DNA of 40,995 nucleotides from Comamonadaceae bacterium (GCA_021298995.1 JAJTGB010000036.1:1-40995), one strand, 5' to 3'. Shown: positions 8,283 to 18,033, counted from the stretch's first letter. A program made the numbers and translations. Notes: a model not told the origin generated them from the sequence alone.

Positions 8283-8343
8283 GCAACGCAGGGAGGTGTT
8301 CCTCAAGCGTTGCACCTCCTCCTAGCAGTAAAAAACTAAGGAG
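8283..8343 (+). promoter_or_regulatory. Structured hppA leader: competing inverted repeats and a hairpin over the Shine-Dalgarno
   Basis: GCAACGC (8283-8289) pairs with GCGTTGC (8307-8313), with an inner GAGG/CCTC pairing around a TGTT loop. GGAGGTG (8292-8298) can instead pair with CACCTCC (8313-8319), and GAGGAA (8277-8282) with TTCCTC (8299-8304); these exclude one another. Further down, CTCCTAG (8319-8325) can pair with CTAAGGAG (8336-8343) with one bulged A, which covers the AAGGAG ribosome binding site 8 bases before the hppA ATG. The layout looks like a translational control leader. Ligand or trigger is unknown, and no Rfam class was recognised by eye. Confidence 0.45.
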
Positions 8344-8351
8344 ATTGATTT

Positions 8352-10418
8352 ATGACAGGCAACTCAGCGTTGATTTTGGCGCTCGTTTGCGGGCTCATCG
8401 CCGTAATTTATGGCGTTTGGGCACGCGGTTGGATTTTGGCCCAAGACCCTGGCAATGCCCGGATGCAAGAAATTGCAGCCGCCATTCAAGCAGGTGCAGC
8501 GGCTTATCTGGCCAGACAATACAAAACCATTGCCATCGTAGGCGTCGTCTTGGCCATCCTCATGGGTGTGTTCCTGGACAGCATGACCGCCATTGGCTTC
8601 GTCATTGGCGCCGTTCTTTCGGGAGCCTGTGGTTTCATTGGCATGAACATCTCTGTTCGAGCCAATGTGCGCACCGCGCAAGCGGCCACAAAAGGCATCG
8701 GCCCTGCCCTTGATGTTGCATTCCGCGGCGGTGCCATTACTGGCATGTTGGTGGTGGGCCTAGGTCTTCTGGGCGTTACTGGCTTTTACTGGTTCTTAGC
8801 TGGCAATGGCAACCACACCCCAGACGTCAAATTGTCTGTCATCTTGAACCCCCTCATTGGCTTTGCCTTTGGCTCTTCCCTCATTTCCATCTTCGCCCGT
8901 TTGGGCGGTGGCATCTTCACCAAAGGTGCCGACGTGGGTGCCGACCTGGTTGGTAAGGTAGAGGCCGGCATTCCAGAGGACGACCCTCGCAACCCTGCCG
9001 TGATTGCCGATAACGTGGGTGACAACGTGGGCGACTGCGCTGGCATGGCCGCCGACTTGTTTGAAACCTATGCCGTCACCTTGATTGCCACCATGGTCTT
9101 GGGCTCACTCCTCATTGCCGGCGCGCCTGGCAATGCAGTGATGTACCCCCTCGCCCTAGGCGCTGTGTCCATTTTGGCCTCCATCATTGGTTGCTTCTTT
9201 GTCAAAGCCTCACCTGGCATGACCAACGTGATGCCCGCCTTGTACAAAGGTTTGGCCATTGCAGGCGTTTTGTCACTCATCGCTTTCTACTTCGTCACCA
9301 TTTGGATCATGCCGGACAATGCCATCACGGCCAGCGGTAGCCAAATGAAGTTGTTCGGTGCTTGCGCCGTCGGCTTGATTTTGACTGCAGCCTTGGTGTG
9401 GATCACCGAGTTTTACACCGGCACCCAGTACAGCCCTGTTCAACACATTGCACAGGCCTCCACCACGGGTCATGGCACCAACATCATTGCCGGCTTGGGC
9501 GTTTCAATGCGCTCCACAGCCTGGCCCGTGATTTTTGTGTGTTTGGCTATTTTGGCATCTTACAACTTGGCTGGTTTGTACGGCATTGCCGTGGCGGCCA
9601 TGTCCATGCTTTCCATGGCCGGTATCGTGGTGGCTTTGGACGCATATGGTCCTATCACCGACAACGCTGGCGGTATTGCCGAAATGGCAGAACTGCCCAG
9701 CAGTGTGCGCGACATCACAGACCCCTTGGATGCCGTGGGCAACACCACCAAAGCCGTGACCAAAGGCTATGCCATTGGCTCTGCAGGTTTGGCTTCCTTG
9801 GTATTGTTTGCCGACTACACCCACAAACTTGAAACCTACGGCAAAGCCATCTCCTTTGACTTGTCCGACCCCATGGTTATTGTGGGCTTGTTCATTGGCG
9901 GCCTCATTCCCTACTTGTTTGGCGCCATGGCCATGGAGGCCGTGGGCCGCGCAGCAGGTGCCGTGGTGGTTGAGGTGCGCCGTCAGTTCAGCGAAATCAA
10001 GGGCATCATGGAAGGCACAGCCAAGCCAGAATACGGCCGCGCTGTTGACATGCTGACCACGGCTGCCATCAAAGAAATGGTCATTCCTAGCTTGCTGCCT
10101 GTGGTGGTGCCTGTTGTGGTGGGTCTGGTTCTGGGCCCCAAAGCCCTGGGCGGCCTGCTCATGGGAACCATTGTGACCGGCTTGTTTGTGGCCATTTCCA
10201 TGTGTACCGGCGGCGGTGCTTGGGACAATGCCAAGAAATACATCGAAGACGGCCATCACGGCGGCAAAGGCTCAGAGGCTCACAAAGCCGCTGTGACCGG
10301 CGACACCGTGGGTGACCCTTACAAAGACACAGCAGGCCCTGCCATCAACCCGTTGATCAAGATCATCAACATTGTGGCCTTGCTCATTGTGCCTTTGATG
10401 ATGCAATTCCACGGCTAA
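8352..10418 (+). CDS. hppA: Membrane-bound proton-translocating pyrophosphatase, K+-independent type
   Basis: This 688-residue ion pump with about 16 membrane helices couples pyrophosphate hydrolysis to H+ export. The catalytic loops are intact: [60 protein letters not shown] and, near the end, [20 protein letters not shown]. The cation-specificity segment reads [19 protein letters not shown]; Lys (instead of Ala) followed by Thr at these positions is the mark of K+-independent H+ pumps, by known family rules. The ATG has AAGGAG 8 bases upstream. It is divergent from soluble ppa, so the cell can either waste or conserve pyrophosphate energy. A strong terminator follows. Long minus-strand ORFs inside it (such as 9504-10259) are shadows. 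Confidence 0.97.
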   Translation: MTGNSALILALVCGLIAVIYGVWARGWILAQDPGNARMQEIAAAIQAGAAAYLARQYKTIAIVGVVLAILMGVFLDSMTAIGFVIGAVLSGACGFIGMNISVRANVRTAQAATKGIGPALDVAFRGGAITGMLVVGLGLLGVTGFYWFLAGNGNHTPDVKLSVILNPLIGFAFGSSLISIFARLGGGIFTKGADVGADLVGKVEAGIPEDDPRNPAVIADNVGDNVGDCAGMAADLFETYAVTLIATMVLGSLLIAGAPGNAVMYPLALGAVSILASIIGCFFVKASPGMTNVMPALYKGLAIAGVLSLIAFYFVTIWIMPDNAITASGSQMKLFGACAVGLILTAALVWITEFYTGTQYSPVQHIAQASTTGHGTNIIAGLGVSMRSTAWPVIFVCLAILASYNLAGLYGIAVAAMSMLSMAGIVVALDAYGPITDNAGGIAEMAELPSSVRDITDPLDAVGNTTKAVTKGYAIGSAGLASLVLFADYTHKLETYGKAISFDLSDPMVIVGLFIGGLIPYLFGAMAMEAVGRAAGAVVVEVRRQFSEIKGIMEGTAKPEYGRAVDMLTTAAIKEMVIPSLLPVVVPVVVGLVLGPKALGGLLMGTIVTGLFVAISMCTGGGAWDNAKKYIEDGHHGGKGSEAHKAAVTGDTVGDPYKDTAGPAINPLIKIINIVALLIVPLMMQFHG

Positions 10419-10437
10419 ACCAGGCCTCAGTTAACAC

Positions 10438-10472
10438 AAAGCCCGATCATGGCGACATGATCGGGCTTTTTT
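10438..10472 (+). terminator. Rho-independent terminator of hppA
   Basis: A perfect 14-bp stem (AAAGCCCGATCATG / CATGATCGGGCTTT) closes on a GCGA GNRA-type tetraloop and is followed by a run of T. It lies 20 bases past the hppA stop. The A-rich 5' flank could also allow termination on the other strand, but no minus-strand gene needs it. Confidence 0.92.
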
Positions 10473-10535
10473 ACGAGCAAAATACAGGCATGCAAATCAA
10501 CTTGATTCACAACCATTCGGTGGCCGAGGCTCCTT

Positions 10536-11693
10536 GTGTCTGAACGCGTCATTCCCATCATCAGTCAGCCCCTCGGAAATTTGCCAGTTCCAGAGGTCTT
10601 GGAAGAGCACGCCTGGCAGTCTGGACACGTTATTCGAGATCAAAGAAAACGGCCCTTGCGCGATCTGCGAATCAGCGTCACGGACCGATGCAATTTCCGT
10701 TGCAGTTATTGCATGCCCAAAGAAATCTTCAACAACGACTACGTGTATTTGCCGCACAGTGCCCTGCTGAGTTTTGAGGAAATCACACGCACAGCGAAGA
10801 GCTTCATTGAACTAGGGGTTGAAAAGATTCGACTCACGGGTGGCGAGCCCTTGCTGCGAAAAAATTTGGAAATTTTGATTGAGCAGTTAGCCGCCTTGAA
10901 AACGCTTGAAGGTCATCCACTTGACATCACGCTGACCACCAATGGCTCTTTGCTGGCTCGCAAAGCGCAAGCACTCAAGGACGCTGGCCTAAAACGGGTC
11001 ACGGTAAGCTTAGACGGCCTCGACGACGCTGTTTTCAAACGCATGAACGATGTTGACTTTCCAGTCAGCGATGTACTTGAAGGCATTGAAGCCGCCAAAG
11101 CGGCCGGGCTTGGTCCCATCAAAGTCAACATGGTGGTCAAGCGGGGCACCAACGAACAAGAAATATTGCCTATGGCGCGGTATTTCAAGGGCAAAGGCAT
11201 TGCACTTCGATTCATTGAGTACATGGATGTGGGTGCAACCAACGGTTGGCGCATGAACGAGGTCATGCCAAGCGCCGACATCCTGAAGCTTTTGCAAGCC
11301 GAAATGTCGCTCATGCCGCTTGAAGCCAGCCAGCCCGGCGAAACCGCCGAACGCTGGGCTTATGTGAATGAACACGGCCAACACGAAGAAGCCTTGGGTG
11401 AAATTGGTTTCATCAGCAGTGTCACCAAGGCCTTTTGCAGCGATTGCAATCGCGCTCGCTTAACCACGGAAGGCCAGCTTTATTTGTGTTTGTTTGCCAC
11501 CCAAGGCTACGACCTCAAACCTCTGGTGCGAAGTGCTACAGACCCCAAGGCTTTGACGCACGCCATCGCCGCCATTTGGGCGCAAAGAGATGACAGATAC
11601 TCCGAGCTGCGCGTCTCAGAGCCCATGACAGGCGACCCCTCAACGCCCAGCGGCATCAAACGCAAGGTCGAGATGAGTTACATCGGTGGCTGA
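10536..11693 (+). CDS. moaA: GTP 3',8-cyclase
   Basis: This radical SAM enzyme converts GTP to 3',8-cyclo-GTP, the first step of molybdenum cofactor synthesis. It has 385 residues. The SAM cluster motif is CNFRCSYC (Cys52, Cys56, Cys59); [14 protein letters not shown] is the SAM-binding segment. The second [4Fe-4S] site is seen in [20 protein letters not shown]. The chain ends MSYIGG with the terminal Gly-Gly that MoaA needs. The N-terminal extension of about 30 residues precedes the usual start. The start is GTG at 10536, with GAGG 6 bases before it. It heads a moaA-mobA-moeA cluster bounded by terminators on both sides. Confidence 0.97.
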   Translation: MSERVIPIISQPLGNLPVPEVLEEHAWQSGHVIRDQRKRPLRDLRISVTDRCNFRCSYCMPKEIFNNDYVYLPHSALLSFEEITRTAKSFIELGVEKIRLTGGEPLLRKNLEILIEQLAALKTLEGHPLDITLTTNGSLLARKAQALKDAGLKRVTVSLDGLDDAVFKRMNDVDFPVSDVLEGIEAAKAAGLGPIKVNMVVKRGTNEQEILPMARYFKGKGIALRFIEYMDVGATNGWRMNEVMPSADILKLLQAEMSLMPLEASQPGETAERWAYVNEHGQHEEALGEIGFISSVTKAFCSDCNRARLTTEGQLYLCLFATQGYDLKPLVRSATDPKALTHAIAAIWAQRDDRYSELRVSEPMTGDPSTPSGIKRKVEMSYIGG

Positions 11694-11724
11694 CTGAGTT
11701 CCACGCAAAGAAACACTTTTATTT

Positions 11725-12348
11725 ATGAACGATCTCAGCATCACAGGATTGATATTGGCCGGAGGCCGAGGTGCCCGCATGGGCGGCGTCGACAAAGGAT
11801 TGCAGAACTTCAACGGGACGCCACTCACTCTTCACACCCTCATGCGCCTGCAAATGCAAGACGCAGCGACTCTGTCTGAGTTGATGGTTGTTGCCAATCG
11901 AAATTTGTCGGCCTACGAGTCTTTCGGCGTTCAGGTCTGGCCCGACAGCACCGATGGCTTTGCCGGACCACTTGCTGGATTTTTAACGGGACTGGAGCGT
12001 TGCGAAACAGATTTGCTGCTTACCGTTCCGTGCGATAGCCCTTTGTTTCCTTTGAATTTAACGCAACGCTTGCTAGATGATTTGATCGCTGAAGATGCCG
12101 AGATTGCAGTGGCCGCTGCCAAAGAAGAAGACGGCAGTGTTCGGGCACAACCCGTCTTTTGCTTGATGCGAGTGAGTTTATTAGAAAGCCTTGTGAAGTT
12201 CATGCAAACTGGCGGCCGAAAAATTGATGCCTGGACAGCTCAGCACAAAACAGTGCTGGTGCCCTTTGACACCGACGATGTCGATCCCAGAGCTTTCTTC
12301 AATGCCAACACCCTAGAAGAATTGCACCGCTTAGAACAATCCAAATGA
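11725..12348 (+). CDS. mobA: Molybdenum cofactor guanylyltransferase
   Basis: This nucleotidyltransferase of 207 residues joins GMP to molybdopterin, giving the bis-MGD cofactor used by DMSO-reductase-family enzymes such as nitrate reductase and formate dehydrogenase. The nucleotide-binding signature GLILAGGRGARMGGVDKGL is at residues 8-26, and the metal-binding VPCDSPLFP is near residue 100. Length is normal. It is 31 bases after moaA and overlaps moeA by the ATGA tetranucleotide, which indicates translational coupling. Confidence 0.95.
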   Translation: MNDLSITGLILAGGRGARMGGVDKGLQNFNGTPLTLHTLMRLQMQDAATLSELMVVANRNLSAYESFGVQVWPDSTDGFAGPLAGFLTGLERCETDLLLTVPCDSPLFPLNLTQRLLDDLIAEDAEIAVAAAKEEDGSVRAQPVFCLMRVSLLESLVKFMQTGGRKIDAWTAQHKTVLVPFDTDDVDPRAFFNANTLEELHRLEQSK

Positions 12349-13520
12349 CACACTCACCGTCACTGGCTGACATTGCGGCCAAACTAGAAGCGTATGACCC
12401 TCAAGCGCTGCCAGCCAGCGAAGTCTTGAAGTTGCCGCCACATGACAACTCTGCCATGGACGGATACGCCTTTCATGGCTCTGCACTGAACAAGGCGCAA
12501 GCCCTGTCACTCAAAGTGGTTGGTACCGCTTTGGCCGGCAAAGCCTGGCAAGGTCAGGTCCAAGAAGGCGAATGCGTGAAGATCATGACGGGCGCCATCA
12601 TGCCTCAAGGCTTGAACACCGTGGTACCCCAAGAGCTTTGCAAGATGAGCGCCGAAAATGAAATTGAAATACCAGCTGGCCTGCTTCAAGTTGGCGACAA
12701 CCGCAGATTGTGCGGTGAGGACATCATGCAAGGCAAAGCGGCTCTCCACAAGGGTGCCTTGATTACCCCTGCGGCTGCCGGACTGCTAGCGAGCTTAGGC
12801 GTTCCAAGGGTGTCGGTGGTCAGACGCTTGCGCGTAGCCTACTTCTCTACGGGCGATGAAATTTTAAGTTTGGGTGAGTCTCCCAGAGAAGGCGCTGTCT
12901 ACGACAGCAATCGGTATACAGTGCATGGCATGTTGCAATCACTGGGTTGCGAGATGGTGGACATGGGGGTGGTCAAAGACGACCCCCTCTTGCTGGAACA
13001 AGCATTCAATCAAGCTGCCGAACAAGCCGACGCCATCATTACCAGCGGCGGCGTGAGTGTGGGAGAAGCCGACTTCACCAAAGCCATGATGAAAAAATTG
13101 GGCGATGTGGTGTTTTGGAAAATTGCCATGCGCCCGGGTCGCCCCATGGCGGTGGGGCGCATTCAAAAAGACAATCGGTCTGCTATTTTGTTTGGCCTGC
13201 CTGGTAATCCAGTGGCCGTCATGGTTACATTTTTGGCGTTCGTCAAACCAGCCTTGCTGAAAATGATGGGCAGCAGCGCAAGCCCTGAGCCCATGATGAG
13301 GGCCAAAACGCTGGAAGTCTTGAGAAAAAAACCGGGCCGAACCGAATACCAAAGAGGCCTTGTGTCGCGCAATGCCAATGGTGAGCTTGAAGTGGTGACC
13401 ACTGGCAATCAAGGCTCTGGTGTTTTAAGTTCCATGGTGCAAGCCAATGCACTGATTGTTTTGTCGCATCAACAAGGCACCGCCCAATTGGGTGATTGGG
13501 TAGACGTTCTGATGCTTTAA
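12345..13520 (+). CDS. moeA: Molybdopterin molybdenumtransferase
   Basis: MoeA (391 residues) inserts molybdate into adenylylated molybdopterin. The conserved N-terminal motif LPPHDNSAMDGYAFHG is intact, as are VKIMTGAIMPQGLNTVVPQE, RVAYFSTGDEILSLGE, DAIITSGGVSVGEADFTKAM and ILFGLPGNPVAVMVTF. These cover the domain I-III core and the C-terminal beta-barrel domain. The start ATG is shared with the mobA stop (ATGA). The gene ends just before a strong bidirectional terminator that separates it from the convergent efflux pump operon. Confidence 0.96.
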   Translation: MTHSPSLADIAAKLEAYDPQALPASEVLKLPPHDNSAMDGYAFHGSALNKAQALSLKVVGTALAGKAWQGQVQEGECVKIMTGAIMPQGLNTVVPQELCKMSAENEIEIPAGLLQVGDNRRLCGEDIMQGKAALHKGALITPAAAGLLASLGVPRVSVVRRLRVAYFSTGDEILSLGESPREGAVYDSNRYTVHGMLQSLGCEMVDMGVVKDDPLLLEQAFNQAAEQADAIITSGGVSVGEADFTKAMMKKLGDVVFWKIAMRPGRPMAVGRIQKDNRSAILFGLPGNPVAVMVTFLAFVKPALLKMMGSSASPEPMMRAKTLEVLRKKPGRTEYQRGLVSRNANGELEVVTTGNQGSGVLSSMVQANALIVLSHQQGTAQLGDWVDVLML

Positions 13521-13531
13521 CTCAGACCTCA

Positions 13532-13563
13532 AAAAAAATAGCGCCCTGAGGCGCTATTTTTTT
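13532..13563. terminator. Bidirectional terminator between moeA and the RND operon
   Basis: A 14-bp stem has AAAAAAATAGCGCC on the left, a CTGA loop and GGCGCTATTTTTTT on the right. A-runs and T-runs flank the GC core symmetrically, so it can end transcription from moeA and from the convergent RND permease gene. CTC/GAG on the outside extends the pairing around one extra A. Confidence 0.92.
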
Positions 13564-13577
13564 GAGCTGTGAAAGAA

Positions 13578-16500
13578 TCAATGTGCGTGTGCTGACTCAG
13601 CAGCTTCTTCTTTGACATCCGTTTTGTTCGGGCCAGGGACCTTTTTGCGAGCAAATAGGGAGTACATGGTAGGTACCACAAAGACAGTCAGCAGCGTTCC
13701 AAAACTCATGCCACCCACAATCACCCAACCGATTTGAATGCGACTCTCTGCGCCTGCACCTGTGGCCAAGGCCAATGGCAATGCACCCAGCACCATTGCA
13801 CCGGTGGTCATCAAAATAGGACGCAAGCGTTGGCTGGAGGCTTTCACAATGGCATCGAAAGTATCCACACCTTGCTCCCGCAATTGATTGGTAAATTCAA
13901 CAATCAAAATGCCGTGCTTGGTGATCAAACCAACCAAGGTAATCAAACCAATTTGCGAGTAGACGTTGAGTGTTCCACCCGTTAACTTCAATGTGATGAG
14001 GGCCCCAAACATGGACAAAGGAACCGACAACATGATCACCAAGGGGTCAATGAAGCTTTCAAATTGAGCGGCCAGCACCAAAAAGATAAAGAACAAAGCC
14101 AACACAAAAACGATCACCAACGCACCCTGAGAATTTCTAAATTCACGCGAGGTGCCATTGAGTTCCGTGGTGTAGCCCGTCTTGAGAATGCCCGCGGCAG
14201 TTTTGTCTAAAAAGTTCAAGGCTTCACCCAAGGCGTAGTCGGGCGCCAAGTTGGCTGTGATGGTCACGGAACGGCGCTGTCCAAAGTGGTTCAATTCGCG
14301 CGGTGAAACGCTCTCTCGCACTTTGACCAAAGCACTCAGAGGGATCACGGTGTCGTTGCGACCGCGAACGTAAATGTTGTCAATGTCTTCAGGCGTGTTG
14401 CGCCCTGTTGCCTGAGTTTGAACAATGACATCGTATTGTTCAGCATCACGCTTGTAACGTGTCACATTGCGCCCGCCCAGCATGGTTTCGACGGCCCTGG
14501 CCACCACATCCACACTGACACCCAACTCTGCAGCCTTGACTCGATCGATATCGATGCGCAGTTCGGGCTTGTTTAATCGCAAATCAACATCGGGGGCAAT
14601 GAAGCCAGGGTTTTTGGCAATCTCATCCAGCATTTGACGCGTGACAGCATTCAAATTTTGATAGCTGTCAGACGTTTGAATCACGAAATTGACTGGACGC
14701 TCCCTGAAGCCTTGTCCCAGTGATGGCGGTGTAATGGGAAACGCATTGACGCCCGGGATGCCACTGAATTTGCCCTGCATCTCACGCGCAATTTCAAGCG
14801 TGGTTCGCTTGCGTTCATCCCAATCGACCGCGCGGTATATGACGCTGCCTTGGGCCACGGTGGGATTGCCCAGATTGGCAAAGATTCTGTCAAATTCAGG
14901 GTAAGCGCTGCCAATCCTCTCTAACATTTTGGCGTATTTGTCGGTGAAGTCCAAAGTTGAGCCATCGGGGGCCGTCACAGAGGCCAAGATGGTGCCACGG
15001 TCTTCTAAGGGTGACAGCTCTTGCTTCATGGTGGGATACACCATTGCAATGCCAACACCACAAGATACCATGATCAATACCACCACCCATCGGGCTTTTC
15101 TAAGGATAAATCGCAATAGTTTCTCGTACCCATTGGACAAACCATTTAGCAAGGTCTCCATAAAACGGTCGAAACGGTTTGGATTGGGATTGTGTTTGAG
15201 CAACAAGGAACTCATCATGGGAGACAAAGTCAAAGCCACAAAGCCCGATACCAACACAGCACCAGCCAGCGCCAACGCAAATTCACTGAACAGCTTGCCT
15301 GTTCTTCCCGGGGTGAACGCCAGAGGCGCAAAAACAGCAACCAGCGTGAGTGACATGGCCACAATGGCAAAGCCAATTTCCTTGGCCCCCTTGATAGATG
15401 CCGAGAAAGGATCCATGCCTTCTTCGATGTGCCGATAAATGTTTTCTAACATCACAATGGCATCGTCCACCACCAAACCGATGGCCAACACCAGCGCCAA
15501 CAAGGTCAGTGTGTTGATGGTGAAACCTGCCAACGCCATCATGGCAAAGGTGCCGATCAAGCTCACAGGAATGGTGATGATGGGGATGATGGAGGCGCGG
15601 AAAGTTCGCAAGAAAACAAAGATCACCAAAGCAACCAAAACGACTGCTTCAGCAATGGTTTTAAACACGCTATTGATGGACCTGTCGATAAAAACAGAGT
15701 TGTCGTTGGCCACATTGATGGTCAAATCGGCCGGCAAATCTTGTTGCAAGCGTGGCATCATTTCCCGAACACCTTTGGACAATTCCAAGGGATTGGCAGT
15801 GGCTTGGCGGATCACGCCTGCCGAGATAGAAGGTATGCCATTCAAACGCACGCGGCTTCGATCATCGGCTGTGCCCTCTTCTACTTTGGCAACATCGCGA
15901 ATCTTGATAGGGAATCCATTCACATTGCGAATGGTGATGTCACCAAACTGTCCGGGCCTGATCAGGTCAGTTTGAGAGGTCACGCTGAACTCTCGCAGCT
16001 GCGATTCAATGCGACCTGCTGGCAATTCCAAATTGTTGCGTCGAATTGCGTCCTCAACATCCTGAGACGTGAGCCTGTATGCCGCCATGCGTTCAGCATC
16101 CAGCCAAACGCGCATGGCATATTTGCGTTCGCCAAAAATTCGAACATCTGCCACACCTGTCACTGTTTGAAGTCGGGGCTTCACCACCCGATTGATCAAA
16201 TCATTGATTTGCAACGGCGACAAGGTTTCGCTGGAGAATGCCAACCAAATCACAGGAAAGGCATCGGCCTCTACTTTGGCAATGACAGGCTCTTCAATGG
16301 CTTGTGGCAAGCGGCCGCGAATTCGGGAAGTTCGATCGCGCACCTCCGCAGCAGCTGTGTCGGCATCTTTTTCCAAACGAAACTTGACGGTGATTTGGGA
16401 CTGATCTGCACGGCTGATGGAAGTGATGACATCAACAGCATCTATGCCCGCAATGGAGTCTTCCAAGGGTTTGGTCACCTGAGACTCTATAACCTCTGCA

Positions 16501-16664
16501 GACGCGCCAGGGTATCTGACGCTGACGGTCACAGTGGGTTCATCGATTTTCGGATATTCGCGAAGCGAAAGACTGTTGAAACTGACCGAGCCGATCAGGA
16601 GAATCAGCAAGGACAGAACGGTGGCAAAAACGGGCCGCCGTATGGATGTTTCAGCGAGCTGCAT
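13578..16664 (-). CDS. RND-type efflux transporter permease (HAE1 family)
   Basis: This 1028-residue inner-membrane pump belongs to the AcrB/MexF-like hydrophobe-amphiphile exporter family. The N-terminus SIRRPVFATVLSLLILLIG is the first helix. The central helix 4 carries the proton-relay pair in LVLAIGLVVDDAIVMLENIY. The helix-6-type segment FAIVAMSLTLVAVFAPLAF and the second-half copy RLRPILMTTGAMVLGALPL are present, along with large periplasmic loops between helices 1-2 and 7-8. It is proton-driven and would work with the adaptor encoded immediately upstream and an outer-membrane channel that is not in the window. Its start lies 14 bases inside the adaptor gene. Substrates cannot be read from sequence. 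Confidence 0.96.
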   Translation of the reverse strand: MQLAETSIRRPVFATVLSLLILLIGSVSFNSLSLREYPKIDEPTVTVSVRYPGASAEVIESQVTKPLEDSIAGIDAVDVITSISRADQSQITVKFRLEKDADTAAAEVRDRTSRIRGRLPQAIEEPVIAKVEADAFPVIWLAFSSETLSPLQINDLINRVVKPRLQTVTGVADVRIFGERKYAMRVWLDAERMAAYRLTSQDVEDAIRRNNLELPAGRIESQLREFSVTSQTDLIRPGQFGDITIRNVNGFPIKIRDVAKVEEGTADDRSRVRLNGIPSISAGVIRQATANPLELSKGVREMMPRLQQDLPADLTINVANDNSVFIDRSINSVFKTIAEAVVLVALVIFVFLRTFRASIIPIITIPVSLIGTFAMMALAGFTINTLTLLALVLAIGLVVDDAIVMLENIYRHIEEGMDPFSASIKGAKEIGFAIVAMSLTLVAVFAPLAFTPGRTGKLFSEFALALAGAVLVSGFVALTLSPMMSSLLLKHNPNPNRFDRFMETLLNGLSNGYEKLLRFILRKARWVVVLIMVSCGVGIAMVYPTMKQELSPLEDRGTILASVTAPDGSTLDFTDKYAKMLERIGSAYPEFDRIFANLGNPTVAQGSVIYRAVDWDERKRTTLEIAREMQGKFSGIPGVNAFPITPPSLGQGFRERPVNFVIQTSDSYQNLNAVTRQMLDEIAKNPGFIAPDVDLRLNKPELRIDIDRVKAAELGVSVDVVARAVETMLGGRNVTRYKRDAEQYDVIVQTQATGRNTPEDIDNIYVRGRNDTVIPLSALVKVRESVSPRELNHFGQRRSVTITANLAPDYALGEALNFLDKTAAGILKTGYTTELNGTSREFRNSQGALVIVFVLALFFIFLVLAAQFESFIDPLVIMLSVPLSMFGALITLKLTGGTLNVYSQIGLITLVGLITKHGILIVEFTNQLREQGVDTFDAIVKASSQRLRPILMTTGAMVLGALPLALATGAGAESRIQIGWVIVGGMSFGTLLTVFVVPTMYSLFARKKVPGPNKTDVKEEAAESAHAH

Positions 16665-18033
16665 TCATACCTCGCGTACATGGATTCTCACCTGCAGGTG
16701 CTTGCGCCTGAGGGCCTTTGCCTTGTGCGGCTCTTGCGCCTCCTTGAGGCGCTGCTTTGTCAGCAGGCTTGGTTGCATTAGGTGCTGCATTGGGTGCTGC
16801 ATTGGGTGCGCCTCCTGGCTTACCTCCGGGAGGTCCGCCGGCAGAGCCGCCCTGAGCTTTTGAAGTGTCAACCACGCGAACGATGCTGCCATCTCTTTGC
16901 AAGCGCTGCTGTCCGGCGACAACCACGGAATCACCGATGGACAAACCCTCGAGGACTTCAACTTTGCCAGGCTGGCGAATCCCAATTTTGACAGTCACTC
17001 TTTCAGAGACGAGCTCATCTTTGTTGGCACCAGGCACAATTCGAATAACGGTTGAGCGGCCGCCCTGTGGCACGATGGCTTCTTCAGGAATGACCAGTGC
17101 ATCAGCCCGCTCACCAAACACCGCATTCACTCTGGCGAACATGCCAGGCCGCAATTGCATTTGCCGATTGTCAATGCAGCCGCGCACGCCTACAGAGCGA
17201 CCATTGGCATCAATCAGAGGGTCAATGGCTTGGATGGTGGCCGTGAATTTGCGACCTGGTACCGCATCCATGGTCACTTGTGCTTTTTGACCTGGCTTGA
17301 TTTTGTTTTGGAAGCGTTCGGGCAAACGGAAATCCAACAAGACTGCTTCAATGTCTTCCACATTGACCATGTCGGTGCCGTCTTTCAAATAATCACCCAC
17401 GTTAATTTGACGCAAACCTGCGGTGCCATCAAACGGAGCCAATACTTTCAGACGCTGCAAGGTGGCTTGGGCCAAGGCCAATTTGGCCTGTGCCACCTGA
17501 AGTGCTGCGTCCGACTCGTCCAGTGAGCGTTTGCTGATGAAATTTTGGGCAACCAGTTCTTGATTGCGAGTGTGGTTGGCTTGGGCAATGGACAACTCAG
17601 CTTTGGCCTGAGCTACTTGAGCAGCTGGCAATTGATCGTCAAACTGGACCAACACCTGCCCTTTTTTCACTTTTTGACCATCCTTGAACAAGACCTGACT
17701 GACACGCCCTCCCACTTCAGGACGCAACATCACACCTTGAAATGAACGCAAGCTGCCAACAGATTGGGTCTCATCAACCAACAAGGCCGATTCCACTTTG
17801 GCAACCTCTACGGCCGCTGGCCTCTGAGGACCGCCCGGGCCGCCAGGGCCAGGGGCCGAGGTGGCAGGAGCCCCTGAACCTGCGCCTTGGGTAGGGCTAT
17901 TTGGAGTATTTCCAGCTTTTGCTGAAACCTCTGCACTTGTAGATACGGGTTTATTTTGTAGCCACCAAGCAGCGCCTGAAGCAGCCACCACACCAAGGAC
18001 CGCAATTGCAAGATAAGGTTTTTTGAATGACAT
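16651..18033 (-). CDS. RND efflux periplasmic adaptor (membrane fusion protein)
   Basis: This protein of about 460 residues links the RND pump to an outer-membrane channel. An N-terminal anchor or signal (YLAIAVLGVVAASGAAWWLQ) is followed by a low-complexity linker. The biotinyl-lipoyl domain (GGRVSQVLFKDGQKVKKGQVLVQ) surrounds a coiled-coil hairpin (AQAKAELSIAQANHTRNQEL, SLDESDAALQVAQAKLALAQ); barrel and membrane-proximal domains follow (LRPGMFARVNAVFG, ALVIPEEAIVPQGG). The last ~70 residues are unusual: Gly/Pro/Ala/Lys-rich, with an Ala-Pro-Asn repeat. I use the ATG at 18033 rather than the TTG just before it. It overlaps the permease gene by 14 bases, so the two form an operon. Confidence 0.94.
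   Translation of the reverse strand: MSFKKPYLAIAVLGVVAASGAAWWLQNKPVSTSAEVSAKAGNTPNSPTQGAGSGAPATSAPGPGGPGGPQRPAAVEVAKVESALLVDETQSVGSLRSFQGVMLRPEVGGRVSQVLFKDGQKVKKGQVLVQFDDQLPAAQVAQAKAELSIAQANHTRNQELVAQNFISKRSLDESDAALQVAQAKLALAQATLQRLKVLAPFDGTAGLRQINVGDYLKDGTDMVNVEDIEAVLLDFRLPERFQNKIKPGQKAQVTMDAVPGRKFTATIQAIDPLIDANGRSVGVRGCIDNRQMQLRPGMFARVNAVFGERADALVIPEEAIVPQGGRSTVIRIVPGANKDELVSERVTVKIGIRQPGKVEVLEGLSIGDSVVVAGQQRLQRDGSIVRVVDTSKAQGGSAGGPPGGKPGGAPNAAPNAAPNATKPADKAAPQGGARAAQGKGPQAQAPAGENPCTRGMNAAR
16781..16808 (-). repeat. Short tandem repeat coding Ala-Pro-Asn in the adaptor tail
   Basis: The 12-base unit GGTGCTGCATTG occurs twice in tandem, with a partial third copy, on the plus strand. It encodes the APNAAPNAAPNA stretch in the adaptor C-terminus. 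Copy number could vary between strains without a frameshift, since the unit is a multiple of three. Confidence 0.7.

Noticed and set aside
8283-8319. H-type pseudoknot in the hppA leader
   Set aside because: The loop that must cross the 7-bp first stem would have zero bases (8313 to 8314), so both stems cannot form together; treated as alternative hairpins.
8250-8351. Fluoride (crcB) riboswitch upstream of hppA
   Set aside because: Fluoride riboswitches can precede pyrophosphatase genes, but I could not match their conserved core here.
9504-10259. Minus-strand ORF of 251 aa inside hppA, His- and Gly-rich
   Set aside because: It is a codon-bias shadow of a highly conserved membrane pyrophosphatase; composition is not protein-like.
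15741-16781. Plus-strand ORF of 346 aa opposite the RND permease
   Set aside because: The opposite frame gives a full-length RND protein; this frame shows no domains.
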